Assembly: GCA_041746415.1 (NCBI GenBank)
Contig: JBGTHB010000029.1
Location: forward strand, 1 to 16,523
DNA length: 16,523 nucleotides
Direction of reading: 5' to 3'
Source: JBGTHB01 sp041746415
Lineage (GTDB): Bacteria > Pseudomonadota > Gammaproteobacteria > Coxiellales > Coxiellaceae
A model generated the notes under the pieces. That model had not been told where the DNA came from. It did no database searches and worked only from the letters and a program-made list of their open reading frames with translations. A program made the position numbers and the translations under genes. Below are positions 1 to 7,403 of this stretch, one piece after another. Each line of letters opens with the position of its first letter. Position 1 is the first letter of the stretch.

Positions 1-1
1 T

Positions 2-152
2 AGCTTATGGGTTGAAATCGGCAATAACGGCCAATCTTGAACGTAAAATTAGCCTCAAAATGCTCATGTACAATGTGTACACTCTGCTTTTTCGTTAATT
101 TTACGTTCAACCTTGTCTCGTTCTTGCCAATTTGCAGATCATTTTCATCGGT
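2..152 (-). repeat. Copy 1 of a 151-bp inverted repeat with internal palindrome (MITE-like)
   Basis: This stretch is the reverse complement of 3914-4064, with no gaps and about 20 mismatches by eye. Inside it, 15-50 and 97-133 form imperfect inverted arms; the innermost 14 bases, TTGAACGTAAAATT (37-50) and its complement (97-110), are perfect. The arms enclose a loop of about 46 bases, so the unit could form a long hairpin. No transposase or ORF lies within it. The match still holds at position 2, so the repeat may continue left of the window. Strand is assigned so that the copy at 3914-4064 is plus. It may be a MITE-like or other dispersed palindromic element; a genome search would be needed to know copy number. 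Confidence 0.85.
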
Positions 153-169
153 GCTTAAGTAGTTACATA

Positions 170-196
170 ACACGCTGCCTTTTGTCGGCAGCGCGT
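170..196 (-). terminator. Candidate terminator hairpin downstream of rpsT
   Basis: ACACGCTGCC (170-179) pairs with GGCAGCGCGT (187-196) with one mismatch around a 7-base loop, 18 bases past the rpsT stop. Read on the minus strand it lacks a good T-run after the stem (GTGTTATG follows), so intrinsic termination would be weak. It could instead be a 3' stabilising hairpin. Confidence 0.4.
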
Positions 197-214
197 CAAT
201 ATCAAGAAAGATAA

Positions 215-475
215 TTAGGCTTTAGCTTTGAGCTTTTTGTTCAAACGACTTTTCAAACGCGCCGCTTTGTTAGCATGAATCAAACCCAAGCGCGCTGCTT
301 GGTCGAGTAAGCTGGCGGCTTTTGGAAAAGAGGCTTTCGCTTTAGCCGGATCTGTTTCAAGCAATTTATGAATGCTTTTAACGCTTGTGCGCATTGCTGA
401 ACTTTGAGCAGCGTTGTGTTCACGATGACGTTCGTTTTGACGAGCGCGTTTAGTTGCTTGCTTGGTGTTGGCCAC
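215..475 (-). CDS. rpsT: 30S ribosomal protein S20
   Basis: Small subunit ribosomal protein that binds 16S rRNA. The 86-residue product is highly basic (Lys/Arg/Ala-rich), starts M-A-N-T-K-Q-A and has the all-helical composition and length typical of S20 (E. coli 87 residues). It starts with GTG at 473-475, preceded by GAGGAA (482-487) at a 6-base spacing. A non-ATG start is notable because E. coli rpsT also uses a weak start (UUG), linked there to autogenous translational control; similar control here is inference. It is transcribed divergently from murJ, the usual gammaproteobacterial arrangement. Confidence 0.96.
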   Translation of the reverse strand: MANTKQATKRARQNERHREHNAAQSSAMRTSVKSIHKLLETDPAKAKASFPKAASLLDQAARLGLIHANKAARLKSRLNKKLKAKA

Positions 476-508
476 AGAGGTTTCCTCATATATAAAGTTA
501 AGGGCGAA

Positions 509-537
509 AATATGCCTGGAGCTGGCGCTTTTGTCAA
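509..537 (-). promoter_or_regulatory. Probable sigma-70 promoter of rpsT
   Basis: On the minus strand, a perfect TTGACA -35 box (532-537) is followed by a 17-base spacer and CATATT (509-514; 4 of 6 to TATAAT). This places the transcript start about 30 bases upstream of the rpsT GTG. It lies in the 100-base divergent gap between rpsT and murJ. Confidence 0.5.
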
Positions 538-576
538 CTGCCGGCTATGCTATGCCCTGAATTCAAGGGGTTAGAT

Positions 577-2127
577 ATGGCTGTCCGATTATTGCGTTCC
601 ACTTTTACTGTTTCAATGATGACCATGCTTTCACGTGTTCTAGGCTTCGTGCGTGATGTGGTGTTGGCAATGATTTTTGGCGCTGGTCCTGAATTTGATG
701 CCTTCGTTATTGCGTTTAAGATTCCCAATTTTTTACGCCGCTTGTTTGGTGAGGGCGCATTTGCGCAAGCCTTTGTGCCGGTGTTAGCCCATTATCAAAA
801 AAACAAATCAGCACACGAAATGCGCCAGTTCATTGATCATATTGCTGGTACCTTGGGATTAGTTCTAACTGTAGTGGTGATTTTAGCGGAAATTGGTGCG
901 CCTGTTTTAGTGATGATATTTGCTCCTGGTTTTCTGCATGATCCGGTGCGGTTTCACTTGGCGCAACACATGTTGCGGGTGACGTTTCCGTATCTCTTAT
1001 TTATTGCGCTAACGGCTTTTTCAGGCGCTACCCTGAATACGTTTGGACGCTTTGCTATTCCTGCTTTTACGCCGGTTATTTTAAATGTGGTGCTGATCGC
1101 TGCCGCATGTTTTTGGGCGCCACATTCTGCTGAGCCAATTTATACGATAGCCTGGGGCGTGATGGCAGGTGGTGTGTTGCAATTGGCCGTGCAATTACCG
1201 TTTTTAAAAGCCATTAATTTGTTTCCCAGACCACGTCCAAATTTTCACGATGCGGGTGTACGACGTGTTTTAAAATTAATGATGCCTGCTTTGTTTGGGG
1301 TGTCAGTAGCACAAATGAGTTTGTTGGTTGATAATTTTTTTGCTTCATTTCTACCTAAAGGCAGCATTTCATGGCTGTATTATTCTGATCGCTTGACGTA
1401 TTTACCATTGGGTGTCATTGGGGTGGCGATAGCAACTGTGGTGTTGCCAAGTTTATCGCGTCAGCACAGCGCGCAAAACACTAAGCATTATTCGCTCACT
1501 GTGGATTGGGCGTTGCGGATGGTGTTATTAATTGGTTTGCCGTGCGCTATTGGGTTGTTTGTTTTAGCCGGGCCAATTTTAGTGACACTCATTCACCATG
1601 GTGCGTTTAATCAATTCGATGTGATTATGACACGAGAAAGTTTAATGGCATTCTCAGTGGGATTACCGAGTTTTATGCTAATTAAAGTGCTGGCGTCGGG
1701 ATTTTATTCCAAACAAAATATTAAAACGCCTGTTAAAGTAGCGGCAGTGGCAATGTTATTAAATTTGGTTTTGAATTTACTTTTAATCGTTCCGTTAAAA
1801 CACGCTGGGTTGGCGTTAGCTACTTCACTGGCGGCGTGGTTTAACACAGGTTGTTTGCTGGTGTTGTTAATCAAAAAAGGGTATTACTTGCCGCAAACAA
1901 AATGGTTGGATTGGATGGTGCGACTCGGAGGCGCTAATGCAATTATGGTGTTAGTGGCGTGGTTAGTCAGTCCAAAATTATCGGTGTGGTTTAGTATGTC
2001 GGTTTGGCAAACGATTTGGCATTTGATGATTAGCATAATAGGGGCGGTGGCGACTTATTTGCTGATGTTATTTTTATTGGGTTTTCGTATGCGCGATATA
2101 CGTTCCCCTAATTTAGAGCAAAGCTAA
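577..2127 (+). CDS. murJ: Lipid II flippase MurJ (MviN)
   Basis: Integral inner-membrane protein of the MOP exporter superfamily that flips lipid-linked peptidoglycan precursor (lipid II) to the periplasmic face. The 516-residue product has the expected length (E. coli 511) and about 14 hydrophobic segments. The family N-terminal signature is intact: R-V-L-G-F-V-R-D (residues 20-27), D41-A-F, P50-N-F-L-R-R-L-F and the E-G-A-F that follows. R20, R26, D41, R54/R55 and R272 (in Y-S-D-R) sit at or near positions reported as essential in E. coli MurJ. The ATG at 577 is chosen over an upstream in-frame ATG at 547 because AAGGGG (565-570) precedes it at good spacing and residue 1 then matches the family start. 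Its stop overlaps the ribF start by one base (TAATG), which implies translational coupling. Confidence 0.96.
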   Translation: MAVRLLRSTFTVSMMTMLSRVLGFVRDVVLAMIFGAGPEFDAFVIAFKIPNFLRRLFGEGAFAQAFVPVLAHYQKNKSAHEMRQFIDHIAGTLGLVLTVVVILAEIGAPVLVMIFAPGFLHDPVRFHLAQHMLRVTFPYLLFIALTAFSGATLNTFGRFAIPAFTPVILNVVLIAAACFWAPHSAEPIYTIAWGVMAGGVLQLAVQLPFLKAINLFPRPRPNFHDAGVRRVLKLMMPALFGVSVAQMSLLVDNFFASFLPKGSISWLYYSDRLTYLPLGVIGVAIATVVLPSLSRQHSAQNTKHYSLTVDWALRMVLLIGLPCAIGLFVLAGPILVTLIHHGAFNQFDVIMTRESLMAFSVGLPSFMLIKVLASGFYSKQNIKTPVKVAAVAMLLNLVLNLLLIVPLKHAGLALATSLAAWFNTGCLLVLLIKKGYYLPQTKWLDWMVRLGGANAIMVLVAWLVSPKLSVWFSMSVWQTIWHLMISIIGAVATYLLMLFLLGFRMRDIRSPNLEQS

Positions 2128-3050
2128 TGAAGTTTATTCGCGGCTTGCATAATTTTAAAAAAGCGCTACCTGCTAGCGTCGTTACATTGGGTAATTTTGA
2201 TGGGATGCATTTAGGGCATCAAGCTTTGCTGCAAGCAGTAACCACCATGGCAGCGCAAAAAAACCTTGCTTCGGTAGTAATATTGTTTGAACCACAACCA
2301 CGTGAATACTTTCAAGTCACAGCCGCCGTGCCACGTTTAATGCGTTTGCGCGAAAAGCTATTAGCATTGCAGCAGCAGGGCATTGATTACTGTGTTTGCC
2401 TTTACTTTAAAAAAACATTAGCACAGATGTCAGCCGACACGTTTGTTAAAACCATTCTGCAACAGCGTTGTCATGTCGATACAGTAATAGTGGGAGATGA
2501 TTTTCGCTTTGGTGCCCAGCGTATGGGCGACGTTAACTTTTTAAAGCAATTTAACTTCAATGTGGTGCAATTGGGCACAGTTTTAAATGGGCAGCAGCGA
2601 ATGAGTTCAACGTTGGTGCGAGAAGCTTTGCAAGCCGGTGAGATAAAGCAGGCAACAAGCTGGTTAGGGCATCCTTATGTGTTAATTGGTAAAGTAGCGC
2701 ATGGCGATAAGCGCGGACGTGAATTAGGATTCCCTACGGCAAATATCTTTTTGCATCGCAAAGCTGTGCCGCTCAGTGGTATTTATGCAGTCAAAGTACG
2801 AGGTATTAATAATAGTAGAATATATAATGCCTGTGCTTATGTGGGGACGCGTCCTGTGTTTAATGGCAAGCGCGTTATTATGGAAGTGCATGTGCTCGAT
2901 TTTACGGGCAATTTGTACGGTAAAAATTTAGAGGTTGAGTTTCTACATAAAATTCGCGATGACGCGGCATTTGATTCTATTGCGGCATTGGTCTCTCAGA
3001 TTGAGCATGATATTCGTGCTACACGTGCATATTTTTCAGTCATAGGGTAA
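2127..3050 (+). CDS. ribF: Bifunctional riboflavin kinase / FAD synthetase
   Basis: Cytosolic enzyme that phosphorylates riboflavin to FMN and adenylylates FMN to FAD. The 307-residue product matches the family length. The N-terminal FAD synthetase (nucleotidyltransferase) domain, about residues 1-185, shows G-N-F-D-G-M-H-L-G-H (22-31), a V-G-D-D-F-R-F-G segment and S-S-T-L-V-R. The C-terminal riboflavin kinase domain, about 185-307, shows G-F-P-T-A-N (201-206), whose Thr and Asn bind Mg-ATP in the family, then G-I-Y-A-V and Y-V-G-T-R-P. The ATG overlaps the murJ stop, so the two are coupled. In most gammaproteobacteria ileS follows directly; here it is about 8.8 kb away. Confidence 0.96.
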   Translation: MKFIRGLHNFKKALPASVVTLGNFDGMHLGHQALLQAVTTMAAQKNLASVVILFEPQPREYFQVTAAVPRLMRLREKLLALQQQGIDYCVCLYFKKTLAQMSADTFVKTILQQRCHVDTVIVGDDFRFGAQRMGDVNFLKQFNFNVVQLGTVLNGQQRMSSTLVREALQAGEIKQATSWLGHPYVLIGKVAHGDKRGRELGFPTANIFLHRKAVPLSGIYAVKVRGINNSRIYNACAYVGTRPVFNGKRVIMEVHVLDFTGNLYGKNLEVEFLHKIRDDAAFDSIAALVSQIEHDIRATRAYFSVIG

Positions 3051-3084
3051 AATGTGTTCATCTACAAACAAGGAGTGTTGGATT

Positions 3085-3756
3085 ATGAAACGAACTTTGT
3101 ATTTTTCTGCCGTAGCCTTATGCGTTGTTTCGCTTACGGCTTGCCATAGCAACCAAGATGTAAAGGGCAATGGCAAAATGACTACTCAAGAACGAAATCT
3201 GCCCAATTTTTCTAAGATTGATGTAAAAGGTAAATTCCATGTGTTGGTAACACGTCGTTGGCCGCAAAAAACAACGGTTACTACCGATGAAAACCTCCAG
3301 CAGTATGTTATGACAGTGGTTAAAAATGGCGTTTTGGATGTCATGCCAAAACAAGGTTATAACATCCAGCCCACCCAAACTATTACGATCAATCTTGCTG
3401 CACGCAAAGTAGATGCGATTGCCACTAAGGGTGAATGTGTAATTGACGCCTCTGGATTGAATACCGATAAATTTAAATTTGCTAGTCAGGGAAACTGCCG
3501 TGCTACTTTAGCGGGTCGGGTTGATCACGCTGACATAGATGTACAAGGTAATGCACGTATTGATGCCAAAGATTTGATTGCCCAAGAGTTAGGTTTGGAT
3601 ATCAAAGGTGCCACAGAAGCTTCTGTTTATGCCAGTAAAACACTGGATGTGAAAATCGAAGGTGACGGCAACGTGATTTACTATGGTAAACCGCCTGTCG
3701 TAAACCAAGCCATTTTCGGTGGTGGCAAATTACAAGCTGCTAAAAAACCAAGTTAG
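3085..3756 (+). CDS. Lipoprotein with GIN/DUF2807 beta-helix domain
   Basis: Predicted 223-residue lipoprotein. Residues 1-20 are a lipoprotein signal peptide with lipobox L17-T-A-C20; C20 would be the lipidated residue after LspA cleavage. The rest resembles the DUF2807 'putative auto-transporter adhesin, head GIN' family: an N-L-P-x-F-x-x-I-D-V-K-G opening near residues 38-49, then repeated short strands alternating A-x-I-D/G-x-A-x-I patterns up to about 210, as in a right-handed beta-helix. Family function is not established; cell-surface or envelope roles are assumed. The ATG at 3085 is chosen because AAGGAG (3069-3074) precedes it at 10 bases and the signal peptide then starts M-K-R. It lies 34 bases after ribF and before a strong terminator, so it is probably the last gene of the murJ-ribF operon. 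Confidence 0.82.
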   Translation: MKRTLYFSAVALCVVSLTACHSNQDVKGNGKMTTQERNLPNFSKIDVKGKFHVLVTRRWPQKTTVTTDENLQQYVMTVVKNGVLDVMPKQGYNIQPTQTITINLAARKVDAIATKGECVIDASGLNTDKFKFASQGNCRATLAGRVDHADIDVQGNARIDAKDLIAQELGLDIKGATEASVYASKTLDVKIEGDGNVIYYGKPPVVNQAIFGGGKLQAAKKPS

Positions 3757-3774
3757 GTTTGGCTCTGCCAATTC

Positions 3775-3803
3775 AAATCCCCGCTTTGTCGGGGATTTTT
3801 TAT
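3775..3803 (+). terminator. Rho-independent terminator of the murJ-ribF-lipoprotein operon
   Basis: AAATCCCCG (3775-3783) and CGGGGATTT (3790-3798) form a perfect 9-bp stem with a 6-base loop, and the T-run continues to 3801. It lies 18 bases after the lipoprotein stop codon. Confidence 0.9.
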
Positions 3804-3913
3804 TTCATTGCTGCGCCAAGAGGGTGTTACGTATTGCGGTTGTCACCATGCTCTGTGCTCTGGTTTTACTTCCTTTGTGCCCACTGATACTCTTTTAGAG
3901 TAACCCATCAGGT

Positions 3914-4064
3914 ACCGATGAAGATGATCTGCAAATTGGCAAAAATGAGACAAGGTTGAACGTAAAATTGACGAAAAAGCGCAATGTACATTTAGTACCT
4001 GAGCATTTTGAGGAGAATGTTACGTTCAAGATTGGCCGTTATTGTCGATTTCAACCCATAAGCT
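3914..4064 (+). repeat. Copy 2 of the 151-bp inverted repeat, abutting the fusion-gene start
   Basis: Reverse-complement partner of 2-152. It has the same internal palindrome: TTGAACGTAAAATT on the left arm and TTACGTTCAA on the right arm (4020-4029). Its right end stops at AAGCT, just before the GGGGAG ribosome-binding site (4065-4070) of the gene at 4084. The 3757-4083 gap therefore contains the terminator, about 110 bases with nothing recognisable (3804-3913), and this element. A weak promoter-like pair, TTGACG (3968-3973) and TTTAGT (3991-3996) with a 17-base spacer, lies inside it but is not conserved in copy 1. Confidence 0.85.
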
Positions 4065-4083
4065 GGGGAGTTACATTTTAGAT

Positions 4084-7050
4084 ATGAAAAAAAGGATGAT
4101 TTTTTCAATCTTAATAGGGAACATGTCAGAATGGTATGAGTTTGCTTTATATGGTTTTTGTGTTCCCGTCTTTGCGAATTTATTTTTTCCTGATAAGCAC
4201 CAATCCATCTCCGTTTTAATTGTCTATGCAATTTTTGCAGCCGGGTTTTTGTTACGCCCATTGGGCGGCTTAATTTATGGCTATTATGGCGATCGTTGGG
4301 GCCGCAAGCGTAGTTTAACGAGCTCCATTATTTTAATTGGCATTCCGACTTTTTTAATGGGCGTGTTACCTACAGCTAATGCTATCGGCATATGGGCAGG
4401 ATTGGCTATTGTGGTAGTAAGAATGTTTCAAGGACTTTCAGTGGGCGGAGAATTCGCTGGCAGCTTAATTTATTTAAGTGAACAAACACAAAAGAACAAT
4501 AGAGGTTTGTATTGCGGGCTGGTGTTGACTTCAGCGTTTGTGGGAATGCTGCTTGCGGCTTTTAGTGTTGGCTTTTTATCGACATATTTAACACGGGTTG
4601 AATTTCAATCGTATGGCTGGCGTATTCCATTTTTGGTTGGCATATTTGTTGCCGCCATTGGTTATTATTTAAGGCGCACATTACCAGACACCATTTCATT
4701 TTCAATACTGATGAAAAATAATGAAATTAGTATGGATCCCATCGCGGAGAGTTTTTCATTCGAGTTTTCAAGTTTGATGAAACTAATCGGAATTTGTTGG
4801 TTAGCTTCATTAGTGATTTACTTATTATTTATTTACTTGCCACAATTTATTTATACTAATCTTCATCTATCACATGCCCGAGCATTAATAATAAATGCGT
4901 GTGGCATGATAGCGTTAAGCGCAAGTGCTTTGTTAAGCAGCATGCTTTCGGATCGTATTGGTAGAAAACCATTATTGCTTTTTTCTTCTGTGTTAATCAC
5001 AATTTTAATTTATCCTATATTCCATTTTTTAATTTTGGAATATCAATGGGTTTTGTTAGGCCAAATTCTGTTGGGTTTAATTGGGGGGATTTATACGGGT
5101 CCTTGTTTTACAGTTTTTCCTGAATTATTCCCTACCCGGATCCGCTACACCAGCGTTGCATTAGCGTACAATATTGGGTTTGCGTTGTTTGCTGGTACAG
5201 CGCCACTCGTAGCAACCTATTTTATTGCATTGACAGGGGATTTAGCCTTCCCTGCTTATTATCTTATGTTCGTTGCCGTAATTACTGTTTTTATTGTATT
5301 TTCGTTAAAGGAAACCGCAAAATTAAATTTGGACGCCATACAGTCACCGATTCATACAGAAACAGCCTTATCAAAAGCCAGTGTCATAAAAAGAGGCTAC
5401 AATGCTTCATCGGCTCTCAAAATATTTGGTTGTGTCTTTTTACCGTCTGTGATTGTGATTAATTTTTTGGTTAATGGCGTATTTTCACTGAGTCAGTTTT
5501 CCTCAAAATTCATTCCTGCGCAAGAGTTGTTGAGCTTTCGCTTGCATTTTGTGCTTTATATTTTTATTGCTTCGATTGTTATTGCCTCGTTTACTTCCAT
5601 TTTGATTTATTATTTTTTATATAAACAACGTGCTGATCAAGCAAAATTATTTTTTTTAGATTTGATCACACAAATTAATAGAGATAAAAAAAATCAAGAG
5701 AGTGTTATTCAAGGCCTAGTTGAATCGTACAAAGACCAAAGTGTTGGTGTCATTGCCGAGTTGTTTACAAAAACCATGAATGCGTATCGTGAGCGGCAAG
5801 TGTTAGACCGAGAATTAGAGATAGCCGCTTCCATACAGAAAACCATGTTGCCTGAGCAGCCATTAAAATTAACATGGCATGAAAATACTATTGAAGTTAA
5901 CGCTTTGCTTATGCCAGCGAAATTAGTTGGTGGTGATTTTTATGAGTATTTTATGCTGGGCCAATCCGTGTTGCTGTTTGCTATTGGCGATGTAACCGGA
6001 AAAGGAGTGGCTGCGGCTTTGCAAATGGCAAGAGCCATTGAAGTGCTAAAGTATACAGCTAGAGACCTTTATAAAAAGCAGCTATTAAAACCAGAGCTCA
6101 ATTATCAATTGCTTTGTCAAGAGATTCTGCAAGGAATTAATTTGGCGTTATACGAAAACAATGAGCAAAGTAATTTTGTTACATTGTTGTTGGGCATGAT
6201 TGATTTTTCGAGTAACAAACTTTATTTAGGAAATGCCGGACATAATTTTCCTTATCTCTTCACCGGAAATAATTTTGAATTATTAGACTCCATGGAGACT
6301 TCTCCTCCGCTTGGAATTAAAAAAAATGCTGCATTTTCTGTGTTAGAGAAAAATTTAACACCACATTACAGAATTATTTTATATACAGACGGTGTGGTTG
6401 AGGCCAGAAACAGTGAAAATTTATTATTTTCAGAATCACGCTTAGAGAATGCATTATTTTGTCGACATATTTTATCAGGTGGTGCGCTCGCCCAAGCGGT
6501 TTTTACCGATGTGGCCAATTTTTCCAATGGAGTTAACCAATATGATGATTTAACATTATTGTGCGTTGATTGTTTTTCTTCATCTATTGATAAATTACCC
6601 AATAAATCTTTTCTGCCAGTTAACGATATTCCAATTTTTTCTTCTAATGTTGTCTCAGGCATAATAAAAGCGGCTAAAATATTTGTTAAAGAAAATTTGA
6701 ATTCAGTGGTGCCAGATGATGTACGGGATAATATGGTGCTTTGTTGTGAAGAGTATTTGCAAAACTTGATAACCCATGGTCAAGTTGATCAGCTGCAAAA
6801 TTCCACCATTCAGGTTTTTATTAAAGTCGAACTAAATGCAGTTTCATTAATTATTATTGATCATGGTGTGCCATTCGATTTGAGTATACTCGATATTGAA
6901 AAGCTGAAAACGCAACAGAAAAATTCTGATCAGATCGGCGGGCGAGGGTTGCTAATCTTAATACAGTTAGCAGATGAATTGGTATATAACGTCTTTGCTG
7001 ACTATAATGAATGCGTAATTAAAATTAACCGTTCTTCAAATGAGGAGTAG
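4084..7050 (+). CDS. MFS transporter fused to SpoIIE/PP2C phosphatase and RsbW-like HATPase
   Basis: A 988-residue membrane protein with three parts. Residues 1-420 are a 12-helix MFS transporter resembling the metabolite:H+ symporter group (ProP/KgtP-like): S-E-W-Y-E-F-A-L-Y-G-F near the N-terminus, the loop motif G-D-R-W-G-R-K-R, and S-D-R-I-G-R-K in the second half. Two further hydrophobic segments (about 443-465 and 486-513) and a polar linker lead to an RsbU/SpoIIE-type PP2C phosphatase (about 576-830). Its metal and active-site motifs are all present: G-G-D618-F, G-D636-V-T-G-K-G, N717-A-G-H-N, Y-T-D769-G and D821-D-L-T. Residues about 838-988 are an RsbW-like ATPase/kinase with N-box E890-x-x-x-N894-x-x-x-H898, G1 box D926-H-G and G2 box G952-G-R-G-L. 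Substrate class and signal are unknown. ATG 4084 is chosen over an upstream TTG (4042) because GGGGAG (4065-4070) lies between them, though spacing is long (13). It is first in a three-gene operon; only 2 bases separate it from the STAS gene. Confidence 0.92.
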   Translation: MKKRMIFSILIGNMSEWYEFALYGFCVPVFANLFFPDKHQSISVLIVYAIFAAGFLLRPLGGLIYGYYGDRWGRKRSLTSSIILIGIPTFLMGVLPTANAIGIWAGLAIVVVRMFQGLSVGGEFAGSLIYLSEQTQKNNRGLYCGLVLTSAFVGMLLAAFSVGFLSTYLTRVEFQSYGWRIPFLVGIFVAAIGYYLRRTLPDTISFSILMKNNEISMDPIAESFSFEFSSLMKLIGICWLASLVIYLLFIYLPQFIYTNLHLSHARALIINACGMIALSASALLSSMLSDRIGRKPLLLFSSVLITILIYPIFHFLILEYQWVLLGQILLGLIGGIYTGPCFTVFPELFPTRIRYTSVALAYNIGFALFAGTAPLVATYFIALTGDLAFPAYYLMFVAVITVFIVFSLKETAKLNLDAIQSPIHTETALSKASVIKRGYNASSALKIFGCVFLPSVIVINFLVNGVFSLSQFSSKFIPAQELLSFRLHFVLYIFIASIVIASFTSILIYYFLYKQRADQAKLFFLDLITQINRDKKNQESVIQGLVESYKDQSVGVIAELFTKTMNAYRERQVLDRELEIAASIQKTMLPEQPLKLTWHENTIEVNALLMPAKLVGGDFYEYFMLGQSVLLFAIGDVTGKGVAAALQMARAIEVLKYTARDLYKKQLLKPELNYQLLCQEILQGINLALYENNEQSNFVTLLLGMIDFSSNKLYLGNAGHNFPYLFTGNNFELLDSMETSPPLGIKKNAAFSVLEKNLTPHYRIILYTDGVVEARNSENLLFSESRLENALFCRHILSGGALAQAVFTDVANFSNGVNQYDDLTLLCVDCFSSSIDKLPNKSFLPVNDIPIFSSNVVSGIIKAAKIFVKENLNSVVPDDVRDNMVLCCEEYLQNLITHGQVDQLQNSTIQVFIKVELNAVSLIIIDHGVPFDLSILDIEKLKTQQKNSDQIGGRGLLILIQLADELVYNVFADYNECVIKINRSSNEE

Positions 7051-7052
7051 CT

Positions 7053-7391
7053 ATGAAAATTAGCTATCGTACAATTGATCAGGTAAAGGTTATCGTTGTA
7101 GACGGTGAACTTGATAATGATACCGCTGCGGAGTTTTTAGAGGCGCTTTCACAAGATTTAAATAAAAAGTTAAATCTTGTGCTTGATTTAAAACATTGTG
7201 TTTATATCAGCAGTGCGGGTATTCAAGCTATTTATCAAATCCATAAAATTTTGAATCAAGCGAATGTACAACTTGTTATTTGTCACGCTGAAGGCAATGT
7301 TAGAAAAGTGCTTAATCTAGTGGCTATTGCTGATGATATTCCTTTGTTTACGGATGAAAAGGAAGCGATTGAGCATTTGCAATCAAAATAA
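7053..7391 (+). CDS. STAS-domain anti-sigma-factor antagonist (RsbV/SpoIIAA-like)
   Basis: A 112-residue single-domain cytosolic protein. The pattern is classic STAS: an initial strand, V-x-G-E-L-D (16-21), a helix, L-V-L-D-L near 42-46, then Y-I-S-S-A-G (51-56) followed by an amphipathic helix. Aligning Y-I-S-S-A-G with RsbV Y-M-D-S-T-G makes S54 the predicted phosphoacceptor; the preceding Asp of RsbV is Ser53 here. In known partner-switching systems the HATPase kinase phosphorylates this Ser and the PP2C phosphatase removes it. Both activities are encoded in the gene immediately upstream, whose last codons carry the GAGGAG (7042-7047) ribosome-binding site for this gene. No sigma factor or separate anti-sigma factor is in the window, so the binding target is open; the permease downstream is a candidate. 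Confidence 0.93.
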   Translation: MKISYRTIDQVKVIVVDGELDNDTAAEFLEALSQDLNKKLNLVLDLKHCVYISSAGIQAIYQIHKILNQANVQLVICHAEGNVRKVLNLVAIADDIPLFTDEKEAIEHLQSK

Positions 7392-7403
7392 AGGAGTATG
7401 TTT

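Noticed and set aside
3992..4261. Minus-strand reading frame across the repeat and the fusion-gene start
   Set aside because: It overlaps the repeat and a well-supported coding start in antisense, and has no recognisable features.
7398..7403. ATG at 7398 as the permease start
   Set aside because: It would lie 1 base from the AAGGAG site; the in-frame GTG at 7404 has proper spacing.
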